Origin: Entrophospora sp. SA101
Lineage: Eukaryota > Glomeromycota > Glomeromycetes > Entrophosporales > Entrophosporaceae
Reading direction: 5' to 3'
Length of the DNA stretch: 30,795 nt
Assembly: GCA_958430865.1 (NCBI GenBank)
Contig: CAUDNR010003657.1
Coordinates: 819-31,613, forward strand
Shown here in pieces: positions 10,670 to 21,587 of this stretch (position 1 is its first letter; every line of letters starts with the position of its first letter). Below the pieces are notes generated by a model. That model saw only the letters and a list, made by a program, of their open reading frames with translations. It had not been told where the DNA came from and ran no database searches. The position numbers and the translations under genes were made by a program.

Positions 10670-11157
10670 CTAATAATATATTGATTGATTAGAGACTGGC
10701 TCACCATTATTATTATTATTTGACAAAAACAATTTTTTGAACATTATTTAACACTTTATATTCAATTTTTTTTATTATTTTTATAATTTCTGGACAAGTT
10801 TATAATTTTAGATTTACAAAATTTAGACTAGGGCTAGTTATAATTAAGGAATGACATGAAAAATTTGATAACCTATAAAAATTCTCATTCCTCCAACCCT
10901 TAAAGATGATGACATGTTTTAAAAAAATCCTCTATTCTTCTATCATTATCATTCAATATCGCCATTATCATCATTATATATATATTTTTAATGTGTACAT
11001 AAGACATTTATTTTTAAAATTAATAAAAAGTAAAAAAATATTATGCTGAATTATGATTGGTCGATCAATTTTATGTTCTTGTACATAAAAAATTTTTTTT
11101 TTAAAAATTTTATTTTATTTATAATTTTAGCCTCTCGACAATTAATTATATTAAATC
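10670..11157. other. Promoter/5' UTR region of RPL35 and 3' flank of the preceding gene
   Basis: No coding sequence seen. It includes a near-palindrome ACTAGGGCTAGT at 10827-10838, then a pyrimidine-rich tract and an AG at 11129-11130 followed 27 bases later by the RPL35 ATG, which may be a 5' UTR splice acceptor. Confidence 0.4.
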
Positions 11158-11900
11158 ATGGTAAATATCTATATACATATACACGAGTGTGCTTTTGCAC
11201 AAATGATTTATGTTGATAAGTGTAAATAAATATAAATGTTTTCTAATCACAAAAAAAAAAAAAAAACAAAAGGCACCAGTAAAAGCTTATAAAATTCGTA
11301 ATAGTGCCAAGGAGGAATTAACAAAACAACTTGGCGATCTTAAAGAAGAGCTTTCTAGTCTTAAAGTACAAAAGATAGCTGGAGGCGCTGCATCAAAGTT
11401 AACAAAGATGTTTGTAAAAAATTTTTAAATATATTTGTATATCTTTAATCAATCAATCAAATCAATTATCATTAATCGATAATTAATCATCCTATTTGCT
11501 CGTCTGTAGTCGAGAAGTTCGTAAATCTATTGCAAGAGTAAATACAGTTATTTCACAAACACAACGTGCACAAATTCGTCTTTATTATAAAGGTAAAAAA
11601 TATAAACCTCTTGATTTTAGACCAAAGAAAACCCGTGCAATTCGTAGAAAGTTGACCAAGGTAAGTTTTATTTTGGGGAACTAAAAATACATCAATAAAA
11701 AATCATTAATATTTATACCCACTTTTTACATCGATTAGAATGAAGCTTCAAAGAAAACTAGACGGTAATCATTATTATTGCACTTTGATTTAAGAAAATT
11801 TTTTAAAAATTTTTTATTTACAAAAAACGCTTTTTTAAAAACTAGTGCTCATGTTAAAGCTATTCATTTTCCACAACGTAAATTTGCCATAAAGGCATAA
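11158..11900 (+). CDS. RPL35: 60S ribosomal protein L35 (uL29)
   Basis: Structural protein of the large ribosomal subunit, located near the peptide exit tunnel where SRP docks. Five exons (11158-11160, 11273-11409, 11510-11660, 11739-11764, 11846-11900) give exactly 123 residues, the length of human RPL35. Diagnostic text: [71 protein letters not shown], and the C-terminal [10 protein letters not shown]. The first coding exon is the ATG codon alone, a layout frequent in fungal ribosomal-protein genes. The 26-base fourth exon encodes NEASKKTR. The GTTTGT donor at 11410 is slightly off consensus but is required to restore LTKIREVRK. Confidence 0.95.
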
Positions 11901-12048
11901 TAAAATCCTAAGAAACCATTATTAATAACAAAAATAAAAAAAACTATACTTCATTATTTAATAAATCAAATTGATACTTAAACCAATATTATTCCTTCTT
12001 GAAACGAATCAATGTTTTTTTTTGAATCCAACGATTTAATTGACATTG

Positions 12049-13325
12049 TTAATTTTTTAAAAAATTATAAATTATTTCCAAAGAATCTTTATCTGATTGA
12101 CTTAACAATATATTTGCTTCTTGATCTTGATTATCGTCATCTTCTTTTTTAATTTGGGTTTTGTATGTTCACCTTTATTTTTTTTTGGAATGAGAGGAAA
12201 GGAAAAGATTGTTTAAATTTTAGAAATAAATAAATTAAATAATTAATATTTACATAAAATACACTTTTATCCTTTGCCAATGCTGCCAATACTTCATGAT
12301 GTGACATTTCTCCTGTAAAATATTAATCTGCTTTTTCTGGTGATAGCACTGAAACATCTTTAATTAGAAGGAGAGAATGTGGGTTGGTTTTTGAAATAAC
12401 ACCAGAAATAAAAATTTTATTCATAAAATTTATTTATTTATTTATTTATAATTACCAGACTCCAATTGTTGATTTTTGTCTATGCTTTTCAGCTTACTAA
12501 CAATAATTATATAAATATTATGTATGAATAATTGATAGATTTTTTTCAGTATAATTATTCTTTGTTAATATTTATGATTTCTTTTCTAAATCATTTTTAA
12601 TATCTTTATCATCATCTTTATCAATTGATCAATTATATTTATCATGTTCTAACTTTAGATGATTTTTAATTCGTTTAAAAATGATACTGGTCTTTAATGT
12701 GAAAAGTCTGCCTGCTCCTGCTCCCTCGTGACCTGTAATAACAAAATACCATTATTAATAATAAGTATTCATATATTACACATGCCTACCTAAATAAATA
12801 CCTGCAGGTGGTTTTTCACTAGGCATCAAAGATATAGATGTCCCTGATCCAAGACCTTTAGTTAATCAAACATTTACTTTTTCAACCCCATCCAGCAAAC
12901 CATCAAAAAAAAATCAATCAATCAATCAATCAAATCAATTAATAAAAATTTCTCAAATTTCTTACCTCCACCAACACTACAATCAACAGTATGAGGACTA
13001 TAAACACTAATTCCTCAGCAATACATTTTAAAACAATATTTTGTTTGGTATAATTTAAATTTAGCCGTTTAAAAGCATGAAATATCGGTGGATGATAAGC
13101 CACTATCACTCCAACACTAGGGTTTGAAATGGCTTCTTCAAAGAACTACGGGTGTTAAGTATATGGTGAGAAATACACCTGTGGTTGAAGAACGTGGATA
13201 TGGTGGTTCAATTAGTAGACCTACATTATCTCATTCTGTGTATGCTAATGGTACTGGTGCTATCTCTTCAAGAGCTCTAATTACACGTGTTAATAATGAT
13301 ATTGCTTCACAGATTAATTTACGAT
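12049..13325 (-). pseudogene. NIF3: NIF3/DUF34 (NIF3L1-like) pseudogene
   Basis: Read on the minus strand, the conserved NIF3 blocks occur in order: VIRALEEIAPVPLAYTE, DNVGLLIEPPYPRSS, LTPVVL, EEAISNPSVGVIVAYHPPIF, KRLNLNYTKQNIVLKCIAE, GISVYSPHTVDCSVGGG, ISLMPSEKPPAG, HEGAGAGRLFTLKTSIIFKR, YFTGEMSHHEVLAALAKDKS, and a C-terminal NILLSQSDKDSLEII. Lesions: TGA (13231-13233) replaces the Trp of the WDNVGL motif; a one-base shift near 13140; another near 13015; an in-frame TGA at 12866-12868; and TAA at 12323-12325 where the family has Leu in ADLYFTGEMSHH. Splice-like donors survive at 12966/12965 and after PPAG. Neighbouring RPL35 and RanBP1 are intact, so sequencing error is an unlikely cause. 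The metal-site motifs HPPIF and SHH are preserved, implying recent decay or a paralogous copy. Confidence 0.82.
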
Positions 13326-13899
13326 TCTGCGGCGAAATTGTACATAAACACCCTGAGCTTTACCAGAAAAGGATGCTTTTCCGTGTATTTTTGCACTGAA
13401 AATGTATGGAGTTTTATGGAAAACGATGAATTACACCCATATCTGATATTAATATATATTCAGTGTGTTTTCCGTGTTTTAAATTTTTCGGACGTGATAA
13501 GACTAGATATACCACAACGGCCTTCATTATACTACTAATAATTATCAAAAAATTGACATATAACACTTATTGTTATAATGTTGATAAATTTACTATTTAA
13601 AACATATATTTCCCAAACCATGTAATGATGAAGAATTTCGTTTTTTATTGTTGATATTGATGTTTGGGATTGTGTTACATTTTAGTAATTTTCCGCAGAT
13701 AATTTCCAAAGTTGTACTAGTTACGATATTTGTCATTTCATCAGTGTAACTCTTGACTAAATTGTAATACACATGTGCTATTAAAAAAAAATTTTCCTAT
13801 TTATTATTTTATCTACACATACATTAAACAAAATCAACTATTATCTAATTAGATTGATATCTCAAACTACTTTATTAAAAGAAATCTTTATTTAAAGAT
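13326..13899. other. Intergenic region upstream of RanBP1, with a repeated TTTTCCGTGT motif
   Basis: It carries TTTTCCGTGTATTT at 13377-13390 and TTTTCCGTGTTTT at 13468-13480, plus a small hairpin (GAAAAG-GATG-CTTTTC) just before the first. These look like debris of a repeat. The final 150 bp would be the RanBP1 promoter and 5' UTR. No gene seen. Confidence 0.4.
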
Positions 13900-15266
13900 A
13901 TGACTGACACGACTGACGCTGAAACTAAACCAGTCGCTGAATCTTCTAAGAAAGTTGAAGAGGTAAGATTGCTTGATTGATTTGACGCGTTTAATAGACA
14001 AACTTTCCATACCAAAAAGATATAATCGATTATTGCACTTGCATTTATCTGATATATAATAGGATGAAGTAGTTCCTTCACAAGAAATTCATTTTGAGCC
14101 ACTTGTTAAATTGGACGAGGTTGAAGTTAAAACATTAGAAGAAGACGAAGACGTTCTTTTTAAAATGTAAGAGTTGTAAATATTAATATTCTATTTATAA
14201 TATTGATAATGGTATTGGTAGAGTAATGATAATAGATCAATGGTAAAAAAAATTTTTAAAAAAGAAACAACAGAAAAATTCACTTGCATATTATACATAA
14301 AATGTATTAAATTGATAGCAAGTTAGCTAAACTGTTGAAGAATAAAAAATACATGTATATTATATATATAAATTGGAAGAAATTTCTGTAAAGATATAAG
14401 ATATAAAGAAGTGATCTATTACTCTACGAGCTTCCAAACAAATTAATTATTACAATTATTACGATTATTACCACAATAAGTTATTTATTATTATTATATT
14501 ATTTATTATTTACTTGATTAAATCAAATAATTAATTTAGGCGAGCTAAATTGTTCAGATTTGATAAATTATTGAAAGAATGGAAAGAACGTGGTACTGGA
14601 GACGTACGTTTTCTTCAACATAAACAAACTAAAAAAGTTCGTCTAGTAATGCGTCGTGATAAGACATATAAAGTATGTGCAAATCATTATAGTAAGTATT
14701 TTTTACATAATTTATTTATCATTTCATTTTTAATTGGTAAACATTTTAAAATTAAACCACAATCACAACATATAACACAATTCATAATAATTTATCATTT
14801 TATCATCATTTACAATTCATCATCATGTCTATTTTTCTAGTCACTCCCGAAATGCAACTTTCTCCAAATGTTGGATCAGATCGTTCATGGGTGTGGAATG
14901 TTACAGCAGACGTTTCTGATGGTGAACCAAAAGTAGAAACATTGGCCATTAGATTTGCTAATACCGAAAGTATATATCACCACCAATCATTCGTTGAAAT
15001 ATACTCGTAATATGATAATAATACAATATATTTATAATTGCTAACACTTTAATATTTATTTTGTAGATGCAACTATCTTCAAAAATGAATTTATCAAAGT
15101 TCAAAAAGCAAATGCTGGATTAAAGTCAGAAAATGAAGGTAAACCGGAAGAGAAAGGAAGTGATGATGATAGTAAGAAAGGCGAAAAGGTTGAAAAGGTT
15201 GAAAAGGTTGAAGTAGAAAAAAAAGAAAGTGATGATAAAAAAGTAGAAGAAGAAAAAGGAAAATAA
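13900..15266 (+). CDS. RANBP1: Ran-binding protein 1 (RanBD domain; Yrb1/Sbp1 homologue)
   Basis: Binds RanGTP and, with RanGAP, promotes disassembly of RanGTP-karyopherin complexes at the cytoplasmic side of the nuclear pore. Exons 13900-13962, 14063-14166, 14540-14691, 14841-14969 and 15067-15266 sum to 215 residues in frame. The RanBD starts near residue 30 ([20 protein letters not shown]) and continues [96 protein letters not shown]. The acidic EEDEDVLF and WVWN blocks are family hallmarks. After the domain comes a short Lys/Glu tail with [15 protein letters not shown] repeats. Intron 2 (14167-14539) is unusually long for this gene set. Confidence 0.95.
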
Positions 15267-15326
15267 ATTATCATTATTATTATTAATTTATTAATATTAT
15301 ATATATATAATATTTATTAATATATA

Positions 15327-15342
15327 TGTGTGTGTGTGTGTG
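15327..15342. repeat. TG dinucleotide run 3' of RanBP1
   Basis: Eight TG units adjoin an AT run about 60 bp past the RanBP1 stop. Confidence 0.85.
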
Positions 15343-16467
15343 TAAACTTAGCAAAGAAATTTAAAAATTTAAATCAAAATTTAAAAATTATATAAATAAA
15401 TAAATATACATATTAAAAAAATAAAATGTAATTATTTAAATATTTTATGTCACGGGTCGATCGATACACACAACCCATTTAACATAATCATTAAATTTAA
15501 TTCTATCAGTCAATCATATCAATGATGTAATCATCCATCTCTTAACTTTTCTCTCACAAAATTCAACAGAACTTTTGACGGCAAATATTGTAGACCTTGT
15601 GCAACACCTTTCCACATCCTTCGGCAAGATAGCAAAGACCATCCTTTATATTATGCCATCATGATTGATTACGCTGTAATACTTATTATTATTATAATAA
15701 AATAAAAGATTCACCCATTTCTGTGAATGTGTAAGATTCAAAAACAATTTAGATCCGTGGATCAGTGAACTTGCTGCGGAAAAACTAATTTCTATGTCCC
15801 CAAAGAAAAAAACTGTATATCAATAATCTTTGAGTTTTTTCTGTATGCTGCACACACAAAAAACAATTATGTAGTAGGATAATACAACTTTTCATGCAAA
15901 GGAGCTTGATTAGTAATTTTTGTGTCGATTTTCCTCCGCTGATTACTATGAAATATGTTATTGATTCATAGGCAAATCACTCTTCTAACAATAGTTTTAT
16001 CATAAATAACTTCAACAGCTAAGTTATCATCAATTTTAATATTGATTACATTCTGCATTAATATTAATATCATTAAATTTTAAATTGCAATGTGAATGTG
16101 AATGTGAACATCAAATTCCTCTTTTCATCAAGAAGCTTTGTATTATATAATTTCCATGTTTAAATGTTTAAAAAATCATGAAGGTTTGAAAGTAAATGAG
16201 ATTTTCTACACAAGCTAGGAACCATTCTTGTCATATTTTTTTGTGCTTTTAAAATCCAATTGAAATAATTATTGAACATGAAAAATTTTAAACTTTTTTT
16301 GTTGCAAAAATAATCCTATATTTCTGTCTTTCATTGCAGTTTGTTTAATGATGAATCTAAACAATATTATTCTAGAAAACTTGTTCTTATTTTGTTGTAG
16401 AATTTGGATTTGTTTCTTCGATCCGATTGAAAATTACACATAAATAATGCAAACATTTATTCGGGGA

Positions 16468-16496
16468 CGATGATCTCGAAGTTAAGCAGAAAGGCC
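16468..16496 (+). pseudogene. 5S rRNA-like internal promoter fragment
   Basis: The segment TGATCTCGAAGTTAAGCAG followed by AAAGGCC resembles the 5S rRNA stretch around the pol III A box (TGATCTCGGAAGCTAAGCAG then GGGCC). The downstream C-box region is not recognisable, and no 5' part precedes it, so it is at most a 5S-derived scrap or chance similarity. Confidence 0.3.
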
Positions 16497-17129
16497 AAAT
16501 TTAGGGTGTCGGAAGCAGGAAGTGAAGGATTCTAAAATGTTCTACCATTATTATTATGAACTATGATGTATTGTATTTTGTTTTGAGCAAATGTATGTTT
16601 TTTTGTCATTCTAAGTGATGCAGGTGGACCCATCTCAACTAAAATGTCTATTCCATTGAATTCTATACTAAAATTCCAGATCTAAAAAGAAATTTTTTTT
16701 TGGCCGGCTAACATCACTCACTACTTTTGGGATGGGTAAATTATATATAATATTTAAATTTTTATATATTTGCAAGAATTACATTGAATTTTCTTTTGCC
16801 GGTTTCTATATATAGAGGAATCAATAAACCTAATCATTCACTACATGATCCCACATTCCATCTCATGGTTCTTTCCCGAAATGCAATTATTATGTTTTGC
16901 TTATAAGACCCCGCCCTCTATAAATGCAATCCCTCTCTAAATGCACATAATGATTGATTTTTTCTATGTCTCCTGACAAGTTGGATATAGTGAGAGTTCA
17001 CTGTACCAAGAAACTGGATGGGGAGTAGGGAGATGTTATTACTTGAACAATATGGAGAGGGAATGCTTATTGATGTGGGCTTAACAAAATTTTTCTGAAG
17101 TAATCAGCAGTTCACGCTCAAAGATTTTC

Positions 17130-17919
17130 ATGTTGCATTAAAGCTCCGAACGAATCAATGAAATTCGAACCGAACCGAATCGAATCGCATCACCTAATTT
17201 TTGATTCGAATATTAAATACATATATAATTTGATTCGAACTTATTCAACCCAACTCGATTCGAACTAGTGGTGGTGGCCGAAACTACGCTTAGTGGGCCG
17301 AAATTACCGAAATTAATTGGCCTAAAATTTGACGAAATTAATTGAAATTGGGAATTTTTTAAAATAAAATTGATTGATTTAGATACTTATTATATATATG
17401 TATTGGATGAAACTACCTTTTTTTCAAAAACAGTTTCGGCTACCATCACTAAATAATATCCTTTATCAATTAAAAAATTTAAAATATACACAATCTTGGT
17501 TTAGCAGATAGTTTGAGTAATAGTAATTAGAAATTTTTTCCAAAAATCCGTTATTATTATATTCAATCCTTGTCACAGCGGACTATAATAATAATTAAAT
17601 CTTATCATTACGGATTTTTAAAATTTTTGCTTTACATGTAAAAACATATAAAATTTTCTTATTGTTATGTGTGTCCCGTCTATCCATTGTGACTATATCA
17701 AGAAATCCGTTATATTGAGAAGAATTTTATTATGATTATTATTATCATCATTATTAAGTCTCAATCTGTTATGGATTCATTGTATTTAATATGACATTAA
17801 GAAAAATTTAGGAATTCGATTTAATTCGAATTGATTCGAATCGAATCACGAATCAAATCGAATCAAATCACTCTAAAATTCGATTCGATTCGATTCGTTC
17901 GAAGCCTTATGTTGCATTA
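17130..17919. mobile_element. 768-bp non-autonomous DNA element with perfect 11-bp target duplication
   Basis: The 11-mer ATGTTGCATTA occurs at 17130-17140 and again at 17909-17919, immediately flanking an element at 17141-17908. The element's ends are inverted: AAGCTCCGAACGAATC on the left and GATTCGTTCGAAGCCTT on the right. Both sub-terminal regions are packed with GATTCGAAT/CGAATCGAATC repeats. An 11-bp duplication is close to the 9-11 bp typical of Mutator-like elements, but no transposase is present and the superfamily is inferred. A second element is nested inside (17268-17449). Confidence 0.8.
17266..17451. mobile_element. Nested 182-bp Tc1/mariner-type MITE with TA duplication
   Basis: Left end GTGGTGGTGGCCGAAACT (17268-17285) and right end AGTTTCGGCTACCATCAC (17432-17449) are inverted repeats with 2 mismatches in 18. 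Both ends are flanked by TA (17266-17267 and 17450-17451), the signature of Tc1/mariner insertion. It sits inside the larger 768-bp element, so it inserted later. Confidence 0.7.
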
Positions 17920-19269
17920 ACATTATAGAATCAAGCAGAATTTTTTTTTTGCCTTCTCATGAATCATATGCTAGTGAAACTAATAATAATGAGGATGATA
18001 ATCATTCAGATAATTTGATTAGTCCACACGTTAGACATGAGTATGTCAAAAACCATTGAATGGTATCTTCCTGTTATTATAGGTTGAAATTCTTTGTCAA
18101 CTGAGCAGCACTTGAAAATAAAAAAATCACAGCTATCTATCTATCTACCTGACAGTCAGCTATAATTATAGTAACGAAATGGATTTTTGTCAATTTTTCT
18201 ACAACTTCCCGCAAGACTTTCATCACCTTCTACTTTTTTTTTTCTACAACAAACACTAGTAACCCAGGCAGTATATTGCCAAAACTAATGATGATGATGA
18301 CAATTTAACTGATATTTCTCCACAAATGGATGAAGAATATGGTAGTTGGTATGGAAAAATTGGTAGATGAGGGGACCCTGTTGATAGAATTAATTTAAAT
18401 GATATAGAAATTTTGATGGTGAGAAAATTTAAAAGTCATCAAATGAATTCAAAGGTGGTGGTTCATTTTAAATGAATTCAAAAATAGTTGATGTTAATGC
18501 CTGCCTGTTTTTTTACTATTCACTATTAATCTCAATTTAAACAAGCATATTTAAAAAAAAAATTTTTTTTATTTAATAACACATCAACTTAATCATTTTG
18601 GTTAATTTAAAATCATGAAAAACAAAATATTCAATTTTATTGTTATTGAGAATTTAGTTCATTCTAAGTACTTTCTTCCTGAAATTGCATTTTAAATAAA
18701 TGGATTTAAATCGGGGTTTTGATTTATTGTATATAGTTCATTTCAAAATTCCTTCTAACATTGTTTACTATATTAATTGTATATAATAGATAGGAAGCTA
18801 TATCACTCTTTGTCACAAGTATCTGTAAGAATAATATTTGAAAAAATGAAGATCATTCATTGTGGTCTAAAAATCATAATGGCCAAAACTTAGTAATGAA
18901 TGCATTCAAGAATTATTGTTAATGATATTAATACTAATAAACTTATTGTTTAACTATTGTTTTTAGTAACATAAAACATTTCTCCAACTACAAAATTGCA
19001 TATACATTTAAAAAACCCAATTAAATTTGGGAAGGACTTTATATAAGGTTATTTCTCAAAATTTAGTATTTCAAGAGTTATGGGTTATATTCTCCTCCAT
19101 AAACAAAAATGTCATTTTATTTTTATTTTTTTTGTGGTTTTAAAACTATGAAAATAATTTAATTTTTGGTATGACTGCTCATCATTACATATTAATATTA
19201 ATATTAATGTAATATTCATCCGAAAAATATAAAAAATATTTTCCTTTTTCTTTTTTTAAAAAAAAAAAA
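17920..19269. other. Gene-poor region with an Asp/Asn-rich coding relic; SDR promoter at its end
   Basis: Only one coding-like relic is visible (17960-18465, listed separately). The rest is AT-rich, with TATC repeats near 18133-18150. Its last 150 bp lie upstream of the SDR start and contain a long poly-A/T tract. Confidence 0.5.
17960..18465 (+). pseudogene. Asp/Asn-rich coding relic of unknown family
   Basis: Fragments in frame read SHESYASETNNNEDDNHSDN then LISPHVRHEYVKNH before a stop. Further on comes KTNDDDDNLTDISPQMDEEY, GSWYGKIGR, a stop, and DPVDRINLNDIEILM. Amino-acid style and codon use are coding-like, but stops and a missing start prevent a functional reading. It could be a decayed host gene or part of an old transposon protein. 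Confidence 0.3.
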
Positions 19270-20749
19270 ATGTTTTCTGATACCAAAAATTTCAAATTTG
19301 CAGAGATTCCGGATTTATCTGGCAAAGTAACTAATATTAATATACTAATCAACGGGAATTTTTTAATCAATTTCAATTGATTTAATTTAATAATATTTTT
19401 TAGATTGCGGTGGTAACAGGCGGAAATTCTGGTATTGGATACGTTACTTGCAGAGAACTGGCAAGAAAAAATGCACATGTATTTATTCTAGCTCGTAATA
19501 TCGAAAGGGGCACAGCAGCCGTTGAAAAGATCAAACAAGAAATAGAAAATCAAAACGTAGAATTTTTACAATTGGATCTACAAAGTTTAAAATCTGTTAA
19601 AGAATGTGCCGAATCTTTTTTGGCTCGGAAATTACCATTACATATTTTGTAAGTAAATTGATAATAAATATGTGTTATATACACATATACATACATACAT
19701 GAGTTGACTGATGATGATAATATTTGTAAAATTTTTTGGTTAGGGTCAATAATGCTGGTATAGCGGCAACGTAAGTTATTATTTTTTATTTATTTCTTAC
19801 ATGAATAGATCTTTAATTAATTTTAATTCAATTTTCACGATATGATAAAAGAAAATTTTCTTTAACTGTTGATGGAATTCAAGATCAATTCGGAATTAAT
19901 CACGTCGGGCATTTTGTAAGTTTTAATCTAAACTGGCCAAAAAGATTTTAGTTGCTTTAAATGCTTACTGGTTGGAACCCAATGTGTGGATGCTAATTAT
20001 TTTTGTAATTTTTTAAAATAAAGTATCTTACAAAATTACTTTTACCAATACTTGAAGCATCAGCTCCGTCAAGGATAGTTAACGTTAGTAGGTTAGTCGA
20101 TCAATCAATCAATCAATTAATTAATTAATTACTTATTTTTAGAATCATTTGTATTTATCCGTCATTGATTTCTAATCTAAAAAAAATTAATATATTTATA
20201 TATAAAGCCAAGCTTATAAGCTTGCAAACGATGGAATAAAATTTGATAAAATAAATGATCCAGCTCTTTCATCAATGAAACGATATGGAACTTCAAAACT
20301 TGCAAATATTTTATTTACGGTTGAATTAAATAAACAACTGGAAGGAAAAAAAATTTATGTCAATTCTTTACATCCAGGTAATTATAGTAATAATAATAAT
20401 AATAATAATAAAATTTTAATTTATTATTATTTTTTTCGAAAACTACTAAAATTTATTTATAGGAAATGTAAATACTGAACTTATTGGAAAAATTACAAAT
20501 AAATGGACAGCTCCACTCTGGGGGCTTGCAAAATGTATATTTTTGATTACACCTGATGATGGAGCATTGACCACATTATATTGTGCAACAAGTCCAGAGA
20601 TTGAAAATAAGAATCTGCGTGGAAAGTATTTTATTCCATTTGGTGTAGAATCTCCAACAAACAAACATGGTAAAGATGAAGAATTGGCAAAAAAACTATG
20701 GCAATTTACTGATGATTTAGTAAATGAAAAATTAAAAGATATAAAATAA
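19270..20749 (+). CDS. Short-chain dehydrogenase/reductase, retinol-dehydrogenase-like
   Basis: NAD(P)-dependent oxidoreductase of the classical SDR superfamily, in the group containing RDH11-14 and WWOX-like enzymes; substrate not predictable. Seven exons (19270-19326, 19404-19648, 19744-19770, 19852-19915, 20024-20091, 20208-20377, 20463-20749) sum to 305 residues in frame. Motifs: cofactor loop TGGNSGIG at 24-31, the NNAG block at 103-106, QFGINHVGHF, catalytic Ser in VNVSS (153-154), and the YGTSK catalytic Tyr180/Lys184 pair, followed by VNSLHPGNVNTEL. All catalytic residues are present. I see no signal peptide or membrane anchor, so it is probably soluble. The 27-base third exon carries the NNAG motif. 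The ATG is preceded by an A-rich tract and is the only sensible start. Confidence 0.9.
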
Positions 20750-21427
20750 ATAAAATTTATTTAATAATAAAGATAAAATATAAAATATAAATATATATAT
20801 ATTGTATTTATTGCAATTATTAAATTATTTTAAATTACAATTCTCTTTTCACTCCATTTTTTTTTGTTTCCATAATTTTAAAATTGAGAAAATGCTGTTG
20901 CTTCTTCATCACCACCTCTAGAAAATGGTCATTTGATAACCAAGATGAATTAAAAACAGCGTCATCAACTACAACATCCACCCTTGTTAAAACTACTTAT
21001 CCAGAAAAAAAATTAATAGCTTCAACTGCATCTGTTGATGGTGCTTGCTAATGGCTCTTCTGCCAACTTAATCACCGAAAAAGAAATACGTGACTTGATC
21101 AGATAATAAAAACTTGACATTATAGGCATCATCATAAATTAATATTGATGAAAGAAATAAAGAAATTCTTAAGAGCATTGCAAACAAAATTGCTGCTATT
21201 GATAAAAACAGAGATAATTTGAAGTTGAAAATAATGATATATCTTGAATTTAAAAAATCATATACTACTGCTATTATTACTATTATTGATAATATCATTA
21301 TTAATATTTGTATCTTTCTTTTCATCATCTTCGTAATCTTCACTCTTCACCTCTTTCTTCCTTTCCTTTTGACCCACTCCTAAATTGCTTCTATCGTTTT
21401 ACTTCTAGGATTTGTTTTTTTTTTTGT
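20750..21427. other. Intergenic region with a possible coding relic
   Basis: After the SDR stop there is AT-rich 3' flank. At 20880-21250 the plus strand shows broken coding-like text (KWSFDNQDELKTASSTTTST, TYPEKKLIASTASVDGA, LITEKEIRDLI, KEILKSIANKIAAIDKNRDN) in shifting frames with stops. No family recognised; this may be a decayed gene or unstructured sequence. Confidence 0.35.
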
Positions 21428-21587
21428 CGGTCCCGTTTACTTCGTTGACAATCATTTCATCGACACCCATTTCGTTGAAAGTTTGTTTCGTCGACAATCA
21501 CTTCGTCGACAATCACTTCGTTGACAATCATTTCGTCGAAAGTTCATTTCGTCGAAAGTTCATTTTGTCGACAGTTCATTTCGTCGG
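21428..21587. repeat. Left outer arm: TTTCGTCGA tandem repeat
   Basis: About ten imperfect 14-16 bp units of the form TTTCGTCGAcAaTCA or TTTCGTCGAAAGTTCA. Translated, they give repetitive FVDNHFVDNHFVES text, which is a repeat artefact and not a protein. Confidence 0.85.

Larger units (their letters stand above)
15267..17129. other. Gene-poor region with a TG microsatellite, coding scraps and a 5S-like fragment
   Basis: No intact gene on either strand. Seen: a TG run (15327-15342); a short plus-strand scrap near 15750-15830 reading LDPWISELAAEKLISMSPKK; a GTGAAT tandem (16090-16107); a 5S-rRNA-like segment (16468-16496); and GTGAGAGTTCACTGTA at 16990-17005, which resembles a Tc1/pogo transposon terminus but has no partner that I can find. 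Confidence 0.5.

Noticed and set aside
10827..10838. ACTAGGGCTAGT near-palindrome as a Tbf1-type ribosomal-protein promoter site
   Set aside because: It matches the AACCCTAA-type consensus only partly and sits about 320 bp from the ATG; not enough to call a site.
13124..13399. Plus-strand 91-codon open frame upstream of RanBP1
   Set aside because: Its complement encodes recognisable NIF3 N-terminal blocks, so the plus-strand frame is an antisense shadow of the pseudogene.
15449..15480. Relationship of ATGTCACGGGTCGATC... at 15449 to the GC-rich island at 23511
   Set aside because: Only ATGTCACG and ATACAC are shared; the following sequences do not align.
16985..17005. GTGAGAGTTCACTGTA as a complete pogo/Tc1 element
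   Set aside because: Only one end is visible; no inverted partner or transposase found within the window.
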